Shown piece after piece: positions 7,987 through 18,718 of a DNA stretch of 64,000 nucleotides. Under the pieces are notes generated by a model that worked only from the letters and a program-made list of their open reading frames with translations, had not been told where the DNA came from and ran no database searches. The stretch covers positions 1-64,000 of the forward strand of contig NZ_BAKM01000001.1 in the NCBI RefSeq assembly GCF_000614185.1. The letters are read 5' to 3'. The stretch's first letter is position 1. Every line of letters begins with the position of its first letter. The stretch is from Phocaeicola sartorii JCM 17136 = DSM 21941 (GTDB taxonomy: Bacteria; Bacteroidota; Bacteroidia; Bacteroidales; Bacteroidaceae). The translations under genes were made by a program, and so were the position numbers.

Positions 7987-8888
7987 TCAACTGTTCATCC
8001 TGCTGCCGGATTTTACTAATTTCCTGGCTTTTCCCAACCAATCTCTAGCCTGCTTCATATTATCCTTTATTTCATAATATAGTGCAATATTAAAAGCGGC
8101 TTTCATCTTTTGCTGACCTTTTCTCTTCTCATAGGCAGTATTCCACAGATTATACGCGCCGTCCCAGTCATTCTCGCGAAGACATACACCGGCATCACGC
8201 ATTTCTATGTTTCCACCGTCGTAATAAAAACGGGTCACTTCATTCCAATGGGGCAATAAATGTTCACAGGCACCGAAGCAGCAAACTCCGAGGCCTCCTT
8301 CACGATCGTCTGATCCGAGAGAGCCGGACTCATTTCCCAGGAAATGGTGTCCTGTTTGGCTACAACAAACAAAGGCTTGTCACGACTGGGGATATACAGC
8401 CTGATTATGGGAGATATAATTCCATCCACTGCATCTACGGGCACAGGATAATCCGGATAGAGCAAGATCCCCGGTTTGGTCTGGATATGAATGCGGTCGA
8501 ATGACAATATCATATCCACCCCCAAATCCTCACTCAGTTTCTGTATTTCCTCTTTGGTCAGAACGACATTGGCGCGGGGCACTTCATCAGTTGCCCGGAA
8601 TGCAGAATCACAGATAACCACTTGATCAAAATAGTTCACATTGGCAATATTCTCCGCCAAAGCTTCGGAGGCCACCTTACCGTCTCCTTCCAATTCAGCA
8701 CTCAGGATTTCATGATTATCTTTGGCTTTAAAGACGGGCATATTGTTTATCACGGCCACCTTTCTCACCGCATCCGGAAAACTGACATCGCCCGCTTGTA
8801 GCTGGTCAAAAGAGATGGTCTGCAAACTGCTGCAGGAAGCAAGGAATGTTCCGGCAACCAGCATCATTAGTGAAACAGTTTTTTTCAT
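7987..8888 (-). CDS. DUF6340-type lipoprotein, frame-interrupted
   Basis: The first frame (start 8888) has a signal peptide with lipobox LASC (Cys 19) and reads VAVINNMPVF, VVICDSAFRATDEVPRANVVL and DMILSFDRIHIQT. The continuation lies in a second frame from about 8255 (PHWNEVTRFYYDGGNIEMRD, KARKLVKSGSRMNS). Restoring one T at about 8254 joins them as VNIYLPHWNEVTRFY, giving about 300 residues. The last 70 residues are helical with a TPR-like pair (GAYNLWNTAYEKRKGQQKMK). I take it for the Bacteroidales DUF6340 lipoprotein family, whose role is unknown. It is predicted to sit in the outer membrane facing the periplasm. Only the terminator of secA lies between it and secA. Confidence 0.7.
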
Positions 8889-8956
8889 ACGATCATTTTT
8901 TCTTTGGGAACAAAAGTACGCTTATTTACGCAAGAAGTGAGTTAAAAGGAATAAAA

Positions 8957-8993
8957 AAAAACGCCCGGACAGTAAATTCTACCCGGACGTTTT
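8957..8993 (-). terminator. secA terminator
   Basis: AAAACG-C-CCGG and CCGG-A-CGTTTT form a stem with one mismatch and a short loop. Read leftward it is followed by a T-run. It lies 20-55 bases past the secA stop. Confidence 0.6.
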
Positions 8994-9011
8994 TATAATA
9001 ATCGTTATTTA

Positions 9012-12000
9012 TCAAGCATTCTGTCCGTGACAGTTCTTGTATTTCTTGCCACTTCCGCAGGGACAAGGATCGTTACGTCCTACTGTTTTCTCTGCACGAA
9101 TCGGTTCACGTTTCACCTCACGGGTATCACGTCCGGCAGCCGCTTGCTGGTGAGGATCACTCAAATCCTGCTTTTCCTCTCTATACTGCTGACGGGGAGC
9201 CTGTGGTTCGGGAGCTGCTTCACGCACTTGTTCCGGTTCTTGAACAGGGATTTGTCCACGCATCAATACAGAGATGGTATTGTTATTAATCTTATGTACC
9301 ATATTATCGAACAGATTAACTGATTCGAGCTTGAAGATCAGCAACGGGTCTTTCTGTTCGTAACTTGCATTCTGTACAGAATGTTTCAGTTCGTCCAGTT
9401 CACGCAGGTTTTCCTTCCATGCATCATCAATGGTATGAAGCAGAATTGCTTTTTCAAATGACTTCACAATCTCCTTGCCTTCTGTTTCATAAGCCGCCTT
9501 CAAGTTGACAGAGATGTTATACAAGCGTTTGCCATCCGTAATAGGAATCATGATGTTTTCGTACATGTGTCCTTGCATTTCATATACCTGCTTGATAACG
9601 GGATTGGCAATCTGGGCCATGCGGTCTGTCTTGCGCTTGAAGTTATTCATTGCTGCTTCGAATGTCTTCTCGGCAAGATCTTCTTTTTTCATCTTGTTGT
9701 ATTCTTCCTCTGTGAAAGGCACTTCCATTGCCAAAGTCTGCAATATCTCCATCTTCACATTATCAAAGTCTCCCAGCTCAACAGCATAAACACAACGATC
9801 CCAAATCATATTCACAATATCCATGCCGATACGCTCGCCCATCAAGCATGACGGCGTTTGGTGTAGACAGCCACACGTTGTTTGTTCATCACATCATCAT
9901 ATTCCAACAAGCGCTTACGGATACCGAAGTTATTTTCTTCCACTTTCTTCTGTGCACGCTCAATAGAATTTGAAATCATCTTGTGTTCAATCATCTCACC
10001 TTCCTTGAAGCCAAGCCTGTCCATTACACTGGCAATACGGTCTGACGAGAACAAACGCATCAAATCATCTTCCAATGATACAAAGAATACGGATGAACCC
10101 GGGTCACCCTGACGACCGGCACGACCACGCAACTGACGGTCTACACGGCGGCTTTCATGACGTTCCGTACCGATAATGGCCAAACCGCCCGCAGCTTTCA
10201 CTTCCGGACTCAGCTTGATATCGGTACCACGACCTGCCATATTGGTAGCAATGGTCACAATACTCTTCTGACCTGCCTGGGCTACAATATCCGCTTCTCG
10301 CTGATGCAGTTTCGCATTCAATACATTGTGCTCAATCTTGCGCATGGCAAGCATCTTGCTCAGCATTTCTGAGATTTCCACTGAAGTGGTACCTACCAGG
10401 ACAGGACGTCCTTCCTTTACCATTTCTTCAATTTCTTCGATGACAGCTTTATATTTTTCACGTTTGGTCTTATAAACGCGGTCATTCATATCCTTACGGG
10501 CAATCGGACGGTTAGTCGGAATAACGACTACATCCAATTTATAGATATCCCAAAGTTCGCCTGCTTCTGTTTCTGCGGTACCGGTCATACCCGACAGCTT
10601 GTGGTACATACGGAAATAGTTCTGCAACGTGATGGTAGCGAAGGTCTGGGTAGCAGCTTCCACTTTCACACCTTCCTTGGCTTCGATAGCCTGGTGCAAA
10701 CCGTCAGAATACCGGCGGCCTTCCATGATACGTCCGGTCTGTTCGTCAACAATCTTAACCTGTCCGTCAATCACTACATATTCATCATCCTTTTCGAACA
10801 TGGCGTATGCCTTCAACAGCTGGTTGATGGTGTGTACGCGTTCAGACTTGATAGCGTAATTGGTCATCAGCTCATCTTTCTTGGCTAATTTTTCTTCTTC
10901 TGTCAGGTCTGTCTCGTTTTCCAAAGCAGATAATTGAGAAGTAATATCAGGCAAGACGAACAAAGTAGGATCCGCCGCGTTTCCGGTTATCAAATCAATT
11001 CCCTTATCGGTCAAATCCACGCTGTTCTGCTTTTCATCAATGACAAAATACAATGGATCAGTAGCTTCAGGCATACGCTTGTTATTCTGTTCCATATAGA
11101 TTTCCTCAGTCTTCAGCATACCTGCCTTGATACCCTGTTCACTCAAGAACTTAATTAACGGCTTATTCTTCGGCAACGCCTTATGACTGCGGAACAATGC
11201 CAAAAATCCTTCTTCCTGATCTTTCTTGTCATCCGATGCAATCAAACGTTTGGCATCAGCCAAGTATTGGGTAGCCAGTTTCTTCTGAGCCTCGAACAAA
11301 CGCTCTACCAACGGACGAAGTTGTTCAAACAGTTGGTCTTCGCCTTTAGGCACAGGACCGGAAATAATCAACGGAGTACGGGCATCGTCAATCAATACGG
11401 AGTCCACCTCATCGACAATGGCATAATTATGTTTACGCTGCACCAAATCTTTAGGACTGACAGCCATATTGTCACGCAAGTAATCGAAACCGAATTCATT
11501 ATTCGTACCGAAAGTGATATCGGCCATATAAGCTCTGCGGCGTGCGTCTGAATTGGGCTGGTGTTTATCAATACAGTCCACACTCAACCCATGGAACTGA
11601 TACAATGGCCCCATCCATTCCGAGTCACGTTTTGACAAATAATCATTAACAGTAACCACGTGTACACCATTACCGGTCAGCGCATTCAGGAATACCGGCA
11701 GAGTAGCTACCAACGTCTTACCTTCACCGGTTGCCATTTCAGCAATCTTACCTTTATGCAACACCACGCCACCGAACAACTGTACATCGTAATGCACCAT
11801 GCCCCATACCATGTCATTGCCACCGGCAACCCAATGGTTCTGCCAAATAGCTTTATCGTCCTCAATACGTACAAAATCTTTTCCCTGAGCCGCCAGCTCG
11901 CGGTCAAAATCAGTAGCGGTTACAATCAATTCCGGATTTTCAGAGAAACGGCGTGCAGTGTCTTTTACAATAGCAAAAGCCTGCGGAAGTACATCATCCA

Positions 12001-12307
12001 GTGCTTTTTCATATTTTTCCAGCACTTCTTTTTCCAGTTTGTCTATCTGTGCGAAAATGCCCTCACGATCTTCCAGTTCTGTAGTTTCGATAGTACTTTT
12101 CAGTTCTTCTATCTTCTTTTGTTCCTCTGCAGCCGAATCTGAAATATACTTCTTCAATTCTACTGTTTTTGCACGGAGCTCGTCATTACTCAATTTGGCA
12201 ATTTCCGGATAGACAGCCTTTACTTTGTCAACCCACGGCTTGATTTCTTTCATGTCACGGGTGGCCTTGTTTCCAAACAATTTGCCGATAAATTCATTAA
12301 ATCCCAT
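9012..12307 (-). CDS. secA: Preprotein translocase ATPase SecA, frame-interrupted
   Basis: SecA drives export of unfolded proteins through SecYEG. The first 821 residues hold the motor: MATGEGKTL (Walker A), [20 protein letters not shown] (DEVD box), [10 protein letters not shown], and NMAGRGTDI with [14 protein letters not shown] (motif VI). The next frame begins [16 protein letters not shown] and carries the helical scaffold, a Gln/Pro/Glu linker and the zinc-binding tail [14 protein letters not shown]. The break is at 9843-9845: TACACCAAACGCCGTCATGC is followed by TTGATGG, where the family requires TTTGATGG (RRHALMGERIG). One T is missing, the frame restored gives about 1098 residues. secA is essential, so an error in the sequence is likelier than a real mutation. 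A TAACTTTG box lies upstream at 12363-12356. Confidence 0.95.
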
Positions 12308-12355
12308 TGTATTTTTTGTTTTTATTATTTTCTAATTTGATTACTTTTGAAAGTG

Positions 12356-12363
12356 CAAAGTTA
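12356..12363 (-). promoter_or_regulatory. Bacteroidetes -7 box for secA
   Basis: On the minus strand TAACTTTG matches TAnnTTTG, 49 bases before the secA ATG. A -33 TTTG is not evident at the expected distance. Confidence 0.45.
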
Positions 12364-12402
12364 TAATAAAATGCTGATTTATTTGCACTTCTCTCTCTAA
12401 TA

Positions 12403-13986
12403 TTATTTGCGAATGTCCGTCATAGGTGCCAGAACGGCTGCATTAGGAGCACGAATACGCATATAATGGGCTACGGTTGGTGCTATATTACCTATCTTTA
12501 CAGGCGCATGGATTATTTCCGGTTTCATTCCGTTCCCGATAAAAATCAATGGAGCCGAGGCATACGAATAGCGTTGCACCTGCGTATCAAGCGAATGTTC
12601 ACGGAACACGGTCCAACCCGGTAATACTTCCACCCACAGGTCTCCGGAACATGCCGGATTATAGTAATTCTTTATTTTATCAATGGTCGGAGTCCACGCT
12701 CCCAACTGCAAACGTTGTGAGGAATATACATCTTTCACTCCACTGAACTGCACTAAAAATTCCGATGCACGGTTCAGCACCTCGGACATATTCAGCTGCT
12801 TTTGCTCTATCAGCTTATGGTTCAGATATATTTGTTGCTCAAAATGCGCCTCCACCCATTGTCCTTCACCATAAATAGCCGCCAGATAGAGGTTCAGCAA
12901 AGCCGAACAACGTTCAATATGGAATTCCCCACCCGGTATTTTATATTGAGGCGGATCAACAGGATCTGTGTCAGCATATCCAGTAGAGGTTATAAAGAAT
13001 AAAGTGTTGCTCAGCCCTACTTTCCGGTCTATTAATTCCAATAGCTCTGCAATGCTGTTATCCAAACGTACGTATGTATCCTGCATTTCCATAGGAAGCT
13101 CCGCGGAAGCCTTATGGTCATAATTCCCGGCATAATATGCCAGCGACAAAAAGTCAGGAACAGCATCCTTCCCTATAGAAGTATTATTCAAACAAGCATT
13201 AACCAGACGGTTTACCTCATCATTGGCATAGGGACTTGTTTTCAGTTTACGGTATTTATTTTTCCGTTCGTCATCAAAGTTATGCTTGAATGTAACCTGT
13301 TTGTTTTCGCTGGTCAGGTATTTATAGACTGTAACAGGCAAATAAGGCGCCCACGACATATTGCCGATACGGAAATCCAATCCTTCCCGATCATTATAAG
13401 TAGTCACCCATGAAGGAAATGTACCATAATATGTACTTCCACTCCATTTTCCAGTTTCATCATTCAACCAAAATGCACCTTTTGAAGCATGACCGGCCGC
13501 CAACACCGCCATTTCACGTGTAGGAGCGATAGAATAAACTTCGGATACTCCTTGTGTGGCTATCATCAACTCATCCGACAAGGTGGAAACCTTTATTTTC
13601 TGCGGAGAAGTGGACTCGGAGGTATAAATCCCCATGAAATTGGTATCGTCCACACAATTGATCACCCGAAGCGTGCTGCGGTCCATCCACTTATCCCCTA
13701 CTATACCATTGGTGTAAGGAGTGGTACCTGTATAAATGGCCGCCACCGCCGATGACTTATCCACGTTGATGAAGTCATATTCGGCATTCCGGTAAATCCG
13801 CCCTTCTTTCCACAACCGTTTGAAGCCACGTTCACCATATAAAGCCGAAAAAGCTTCTATATAGTCCGTCCGTAACTGGTCAATAGTCAAGCCGACCACC
13901 AACCTGGGAACAGCAGGGACATTTTGTGCCTGCAACCCTGTTAATGCAATAACAGTCAGAAGAGAAGTTAAGATGCGTCCTTTCAT
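12403..13986 (-). CDS. PafA-like alkaline phosphatase superfamily protein (type I phosphodiesterase fold), metal site possibly degenerate
   Basis: 527 residues with a cleaved signal peptide (MKGRILTSLLTVIALTGLQA). The fold is that of the type I phosphodiesterase/PafA family: PRLVVGLTIDQLRTDYIEAF at the start, YTGTTPYTNGIVGDKW after the nucleophile region, and AVLAAGHASKGAFWL. Active members have a Thr/Ser nucleophile in a T-x-P-x-H-like context and a late D-H metal motif. Here the nucleophile region reads VDKSSAVAAIYTG and the late region FFITSTGYADTDPVDPP, without DH. It may therefore have altered or no hydrolase activity, or act as a structural homologue. It is periplasmic. It sits 95 bases after secA's start on the same strand, but with its own intergenic space. 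Confidence 0.75.
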   Translation of the reverse strand: MKGRILTSLLTVIALTGLQAQNVPAVPRLVVGLTIDQLRTDYIEAFSALYGERGFKRLWKEGRIYRNAEYDFINVDKSSAVAAIYTGTTPYTNGIVGDKWMDRSTLRVINCVDDTNFMGIYTSESTSPQKIKVSTLSDELMIATQGVSEVYSIAPTREMAVLAAGHASKGAFWLNDETGKWSGSTYYGTFPSWVTTYNDREGLDFRIGNMSWAPYLPVTVYKYLTSENKQVTFKHNFDDERKNKYRKLKTSPYANDEVNRLVNACLNNTSIGKDAVPDFLSLAYYAGNYDHKASAELPMEMQDTYVRLDNSIAELLELIDRKVGLSNTLFFITSTGYADTDPVDPPQYKIPGGEFHIERCSALLNLYLAAIYGEGQWVEAHFEQQIYLNHKLIEQKQLNMSEVLNRASEFLVQFSGVKDVYSSQRLQLGAWTPTIDKIKNYYNPACSGDLWVEVLPGWTVFREHSLDTQVQRYSYASAPLIFIGNGMKPEIIHAPVKIGNIAPTVAHYMRIRAPNAAVLAPMTDIRK

Positions 13987-14155
13987 TTATTGTTTTGTCT
14001 GTAATATAATAAAACGTGACTTGCTGAACACAGTAGCAAACACAGTGCCAAAGGTAATACCGTTGCGTTGAATTTTTGCTGTACAAACGGCATTATCATT
14101 ATAAAAAGTGTTAAATATGCTATATTGATTAGATGATAGAGATCTTTTTTACCTT

Positions 14156-15157
14156 TTATAGCCTATAAACCATAACGGGAAGATAAATTAAAGGGATAGG
14201 ATTCAATAAAAGGATAAGCCAATTGGAACCCACTGTAGGATGGGTAGAGAAACAAACCAGGAAAGCGATGACACATCCGGCCAGCCCTTGTACGCCAAAA
14301 AGGAATAAATCCCAAATCCAAATCACCTTCTTGACTTTAAGCTGGATCCATCCTACCAAACAAACCGCTCCCATTAAAACAAACACACACACCAGAGGTG
14401 ACAGCGGGAAACCGCCCTCGCCACCTTCCGGCTCCACATCCACCACTTTCTTTTCCTGCAAGACGAAGGGACGCACACTGTCGCCTGCCACTATCGTTGC
14501 TTTTCCAGCCGCCTCCAACATATAAAAAGGGGCGAACATCTGCTTACGCGCATCAACAGGTTCATCCGCTTCACTGCCCAGGCACATATCAATGCCCAGC
14601 TCATCCCATTCGTGTCCCTTAGTATATTGATGGACAATATCCCTGAAAGAGAGCCCTTCCTTCCCATCAGGATAAACAACCTTTCCTTCGATACATTCCT
14701 CTATTATATCACGCGCACGCGTAGTACAATTGTCATAGAAAAAGTTATAGCGGTAAACCCTATTCTCAGGCTGATAGTTTTCTTCCAGCAATCTTCTGAG
14801 TTTCTGTTTTTCCGCCATAGTCAAATTCAATGTCTGCTGATAGACTGATGAACCACGCATAGCATAACTGCCTTCGAAATAAGAATAAGGAGTCACACCC
14901 AACTCATAGTCAGTCTCCCCTTTGACAAAACGATAGATAAAATGAGGAGTATTAAAGCTGAACATGCCATAATTAAACACCCAGTCCTCTCCGCGTGCCG
15001 TGTCCTCATAGCGCAATGCCGTATGCCCGAACAAGGCATATATTTCCGTTCCGGGAGCACAGGTCATCAGGCTTACTTTTATACTATCTTCCTGTCCTCT
15101 AACCGATTGAGTCAAGGAAAAGAAAGACAACATCAATGCTATAATTAGTTTATTCAT
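14156..15157 (-). CDS. DUF4105 / Lnb-N-terminal-domain membrane protein
   Basis: The chosen start is the ATG at 15157 (MNKLIIALMLSFFSL), which opens a good signal peptide; an in-frame ATG at 15193 would add 12 non-signal residues. Residues about 22-245 match the Lnb N-terminal periplasmic domain: CAPGTEIYALFGHTALRYED, FNYGMFSFNTPHFIYRFVKG, YNFFYDNCTTRARDIIEE. The conserved His in GHTALR and Cys in DNCTTR suggest a papain/NlpC-like catalytic pair. Three or so hydrophobic segments follow (about 255-333), so the domain is membrane-tethered and faces the periplasm. Substrate is unknown. The gene is divergent from coaX, 126 bases away. Confidence 0.8.
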   Translation of the reverse strand: MNKLIIALMLSFFSLTQSVRGQEDSIKVSLMTCAPGTEIYALFGHTALRYEDTARGEDWVFNYGMFSFNTPHFIYRFVKGETDYELGVTPYSYFEGSYAMRGSSVYQQTLNLTMAEKQKLRRLLEENYQPENRVYRYNFFYDNCTTRARDIIEECIEGKVVYPDGKEGLSFRDIVHQYTKGHEWDELGIDMCLGSEADEPVDARKQMFAPFYMLEAAGKATIVAGDSVRPFVLQEKKVVDVEPEGGEGGFPLSPLVCVFVLMGAVCLVGWIQLKVKKVIWIWDLFLFGVQGLAGCVIAFLVCFSTHPTVGSNWLILLLNPIPLIYLPVMVYRL

Positions 15158-15283
15158 AAATTCCATTCGCTGTTTACCGATGCAAAAGTACACCTAAATA
15201 TTAATTAATTCCTCACAAATACCATTTTTTATTGCTATTCCTATTTATTTTTTGCGTTACTTTGCAACCGAAAAAGCAAAGTT

Positions 15284-16012
15284 GTGAATTTAATTATCGA
15301 CATAGGAAACTCAGTAGCCAAATTGGCTATATTTGACAAAGGCGAGTTGGTTGAAGTATTTCGTGGTTCCAATCATTCCTTAGATTGCCTCCCGATGCTT
15401 TGTTCCCGATATCCCCTAAGACGAGGTATCATAGCTTCTGTCATAACGCTAAGCAATACTATCCGGCGCCAACTGGAAAGATTGCCTTTTACTATCATCG
15501 AATTAAGTCATGAGACCCCTGTCCCTATCACGAATTTATATAAAACGCCTCAAACACTGGGCATGGACCGTTTAGCAGCCGTGGTCGCTGCCAGCTGGCT
15601 GAAACCCGGACACGATGTACTGGTTATTGATGCGGGAACCTGCGTCACATACGATTTTATCGATGCTGACGGAGCCTATCATGGGGGGAATATTTCTCCG
15701 GGGATGCGTATGCGTTTCAAAGCATTGAACATATTCACCGACAAGCTCCCCAAAGTAAACGCTAAAGGAGAAGTTCCGATGTATGGACAATCTACAGAAA
15801 CAGCTATCCGGGCAGGAGTCATCCGCGGAATGGAATTCGAAATGAGCGGGTATATCACCCATCTTCAAAAGAATTATCCGGGACTTTTGGTTTTTTTAAC
15901 GGGCGGAGATGAATTTTCTTTTGATACAAAATTAAAAAGTATCATCTTTGCAGATAGATTTTTAGTATTGAAAGGTTTAAACAGAATATTAAGCTATAAT
16001 GATAAACTATAA
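15284..16012 (+). CDS. coaX: Type III pantothenate kinase CoaX
   Basis: CoaX phosphorylates pantothenate, the first step of coenzyme A synthesis, and needs a monovalent cation. The protein is 242 residues, normal for the family. Motifs of the ASKHA fold are clear: [13 protein letters not shown] (phosphate 1), [23 protein letters not shown] with the catalytic Asp, [11 protein letters not shown] and LTGGDEFSF. The start codon is GTG at 15284. A promoter-like TTACTTTG lies only about 20 bases before it, so the leader is very short. The 3' end overlaps the next gene by 14 bases, which implies coupled expression with the outer membrane protein. Confidence 0.93.
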   Translation: MNLIIDIGNSVAKLAIFDKGELVEVFRGSNHSLDCLPMLCSRYPLRRGIIASVITLSNTIRRQLERLPFTIIELSHETPVPITNLYKTPQTLGMDRLAAVVAASWLKPGHDVLVIDAGTCVTYDFIDADGAYHGGNISPGMRMRFKALNIFTDKLPKVNAKGEVPMYGQSTETAIRAGVIRGMEFEMSGYITHLQKNYPGLLVFLTGGDEFSFDTKLKSIIFADRFLVLKGLNRILSYNDKL

Positions 16013-17315
16013 AAGACTGATTAGTGCGTCAATATTACTCACAGTCACAGGGCTGGCCGTAGCCCAAACAAGCACAAACTCTCCCTATACACGCTACGGC
16101 TTTGGTCAGTTAGCTGATCAAAATTTCGGTAACAGTAAAGCGATGGGAGGAATAGCATACGGCTTGCGAAACGGCTACCAAATCAACGCATCTAATCCGG
16201 CATCTTATACAGCTATCGATTCATTGACATTCTTGTTCGATGCAGGGATGACTCTTCAGAATGCGAATTTTAAGGATGGCAACGTAAAAACCAATGCTAA
16301 AAATTCAAGTTTTGACTATATGGCCATGCAATTCCGCTTATGGAGGAAAATGGGAATGACAGTTGGCTTTCTTCCATTCTCCACTGTGGGCTATAATATT
16401 TCCAAGACACATGATTTCGAAGATGTCGACAATAACGGAAAATGGTCTGAATCATACACTGGTGACGGAGGATTTCATCAAGTTTTTGTAGGATTAGGTT
16501 ATAAAGTTTTCAATAATTTGTCTGTGGGTGCGAATTTTTCGTATCTTTATGGAGATATTACTCATCAGTCCATGACAACTATTGGAGCGACAGATACACG
16601 TAGTATCAAGTTAGACAAATTTTCCATCAGTGACTATAAATTGGATTTCGGTTTACAGTACACTTATAAATTAAATAAGAAAAACGTGATTAATGTAGGC
16701 GCCGTCTATACATTGGGACATACCTTGCACGGGGATGCATACAAGTATCATCAGACAGGTATGGAAAGTAATGGTTCTATCTATGTACAGTCACAAACCG
16801 GTGATACCATTACGAATCCGTTTAAAATGCCGCATACATTGGGTCTCGGTCTTACTTACGTATATGACAACCGTCTGACCATAGGAATTGACTATACTTT
16901 ACAGAAGTGGGATACAGCTGATCTAAGTTGGAGTAAGTTCAACAAAGAGAGTGTGGAAATGAGTAACCGTACAAAAATAGCTTTGGGGGCGGAATTTATA
17001 CCCAATTATTTCAGCCACAACTATCTGAAACGTATCCGTTACCGTATGGGAGCCTACTATTCAAGCCCTTATAACAAGGTCAGCTATACGAATCCGGACA
17101 CAGGAGCAACCAGTCTTCAAGACGGTGCACGCGAATATGGTGTCAGTGTGGGTTTTGGACTTCCCATGTTTCAAAGTAAATCTATGCTGAACATTTCCGG
17201 TCAATATGTCAAAGTCAGTCCCAAGTTCAAGGGGTTGATGGAAGAAAATTATTTAAGAATCAATATTGGTCTTACTTTCAATGAACGTTGGTTCATGAAA
17301 TGGAAAGTTGATTAA
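15999..17315 (+). CDS. FadL-like / hypothetical beta-barrel outer membrane protein
   Basis: 438 residues with a signal peptide ending at about residue 22 ([11 protein letters not shown]). [20 protein letters not shown] and [26 protein letters not shown] are characteristic of a conserved Bacteroidales outer membrane protein. The rest alternates polar and aromatic residues as in a transmembrane beta barrel ([35 protein letters not shown]) and ends with a strand, [17 protein letters not shown]. By resemblance it may be a FadL-like transporter, but the substrate is not known. It overlaps coaX by 14 bases and precedes the TPR protein and lptC, an envelope-biogenesis neighbourhood. Confidence 0.8.
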   Translation: MINYKRLISASILLTVTGLAVAQTSTNSPYTRYGFGQLADQNFGNSKAMGGIAYGLRNGYQINASNPASYTAIDSLTFLFDAGMTLQNANFKDGNVKTNAKNSSFDYMAMQFRLWRKMGMTVGFLPFSTVGYNISKTHDFEDVDNNGKWSESYTGDGGFHQVFVGLGYKVFNNLSVGANFSYLYGDITHQSMTTIGATDTRSIKLDKFSISDYKLDFGLQYTYKLNKKNVINVGAVYTLGHTLHGDAYKYHQTGMESNGSIYVQSQTGDTITNPFKMPHTLGLGLTYVYDNRLTIGIDYTLQKWDTADLSWSKFNKESVEMSNRTKIALGAEFIPNYFSHNYLKRIRYRMGAYYSSPYNKVSYTNPDTGATSLQDGAREYGVSVGFGLPMFQSKSMLNISGQYVKVSPKFKGLMEENYLRINIGLTFNERWFMKWKVD

Positions 17316-17361
17316 TCAGAGCAAAGAAGCAAATAAATAACAACAACTAAATTTATATACG

Positions 17362-18716
17362 ATGAAAATGAAGATGGTAACAGCGCTGTTCGTCCTTTCT
17401 TTAAGTGCAACAGCTTCTTTCGCTCAAACTGGAGCGTCAGACGGATCAAGATTCGGACATGGTGAAGACAGTCTCCGATGCTTGAAAAATATCAGTATTT
17501 ACACTGAGTATGTGAAGACTAACAACTTCAAGGATGCCTATACTCCTTGGATGAGTGTATTTACAGAAGCTCCAAAAGCCCAAGTAAGTACTTATACTAA
17601 TGGTGCAAAAATTCTTCGTGCCTTAATAGCCGGTGAAAAAGATGCAGCTAAACAAAAACAATATTTCAATGAACTGATGAAAGTTCACGATCAACGTATC
17701 CAATATCTGGATGATCTGAACAAGCTGGTCAAAAGAGATGTAACAAAAGGTTCCATTATCGGCATGAAGGGTCACGACTATTTCACAATGGGTGGTCAGG
17801 ACATGAATGAAGCATATAAGATGTTCAAAGAAGCCATTGAACTTGAAAAAGAGAATTCAGACTATTTTGTATTGCAGGAATTCATGGATGCAGCTGCCCG
17901 CAAAATGAAGAGCGACGAGTCATATAAAGAACAGTTCATTCAAGATTATTTGTTTGCATCAGGCGTTGCTGACGGAGCTTTGAAAGCTGCCACAAAAGAA
18001 AATGACAAGAAATTATTGAAAGTGGCAAAAGACAACATTGACGCTTTCTTCATTAATAGCGGTGTAGCGACTTGTGATAACCTGCAAGCAATCTATGCTC
18101 CTAAAGTAGCACAGAACAAAACGAACCTGGACTATCTGAAACAAGTTATTTCAGTGATGCAACTGTTGGGCTGTACAGAGCAGGAGCTTATTTTGCCGCA
18201 TCCGAAGCCGCACACGCCATCGAACCAACTGCCGAAACCGCTGTTGGCTGTGGATACATGTATTATAAGAAAGGCGATATGGACAAATGCATTGACTACT
18301 TTGACCAGGCCATCAACTTAGAGCAAGATCCATTAAAAAAAGCTGATTATGCATACAAAACCGCTGCCATTTTATTCAGCAAGAAACAATTGAGCAAAGC
18401 AAAACAATATGCCTTGAAGTCTATCTCACTAGATGGAAACAACGGTAAACCTTACATTTTGATTGCTAATATGTATGCATCAAGCCCCAACTGGAGTGAT
18501 GAAGCAGCATTGAACAAGTGTACTTATTTTGCTGTTATCGACAAATTACAGAAAGCAAAAAGCGTAGATCCCAGTGTTGCTGAAGAAGCAAACAAACTGA
18601 TCGGTACTTATGCGGCACATACTCCGAAAGATGCTGATTTGTTCTTCCTCAGCTTGAAGAAAGGTGACTCTGTTACAATCGGTGGATGGATTGGTGAAAC
18701 AACAACTATCAGATAA
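17362..18716 (+). CDS. Secreted tetratricopeptide-repeat protein, frame-interrupted
   Basis: A signal peptide (MKMKMVTALFVLSLSATASFA) precedes an all-helical protein. CLKNISIYTEYVKTNNFKDA and similar units suggest TPR or TPR-like repeats, and the C-terminal part after the break has two clear TPRs (MYYKKGDMDKCIDYFDQAIN; AILFSKKQLSKAKQYALKSI). The frame breaks at about 18190: a missing T in CTTATTTT. Restored, the junction reads EQELYFAASEAAHAIEP and the protein has about 451 residues. It is periplasmic by prediction and may scaffold envelope assembly; lptC follows only two bases after its stop (with the corrected lptC start). No specific partner can be named. Confidence 0.8.
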
Positions 18717-18718
18717 TT

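Noticed and set aside
8957..8993. Direct repeat CCCGGAC as a regulatory site
   Set aside because: It is explained as the two sides of the secA terminator stem.
9842..9846. Programmed frameshifting to make SecA
   Set aside because: No slippery heptamer or downstream stimulator is evident, and similar indels occur in unrelated genes nearby; a missing base is the simpler reading.
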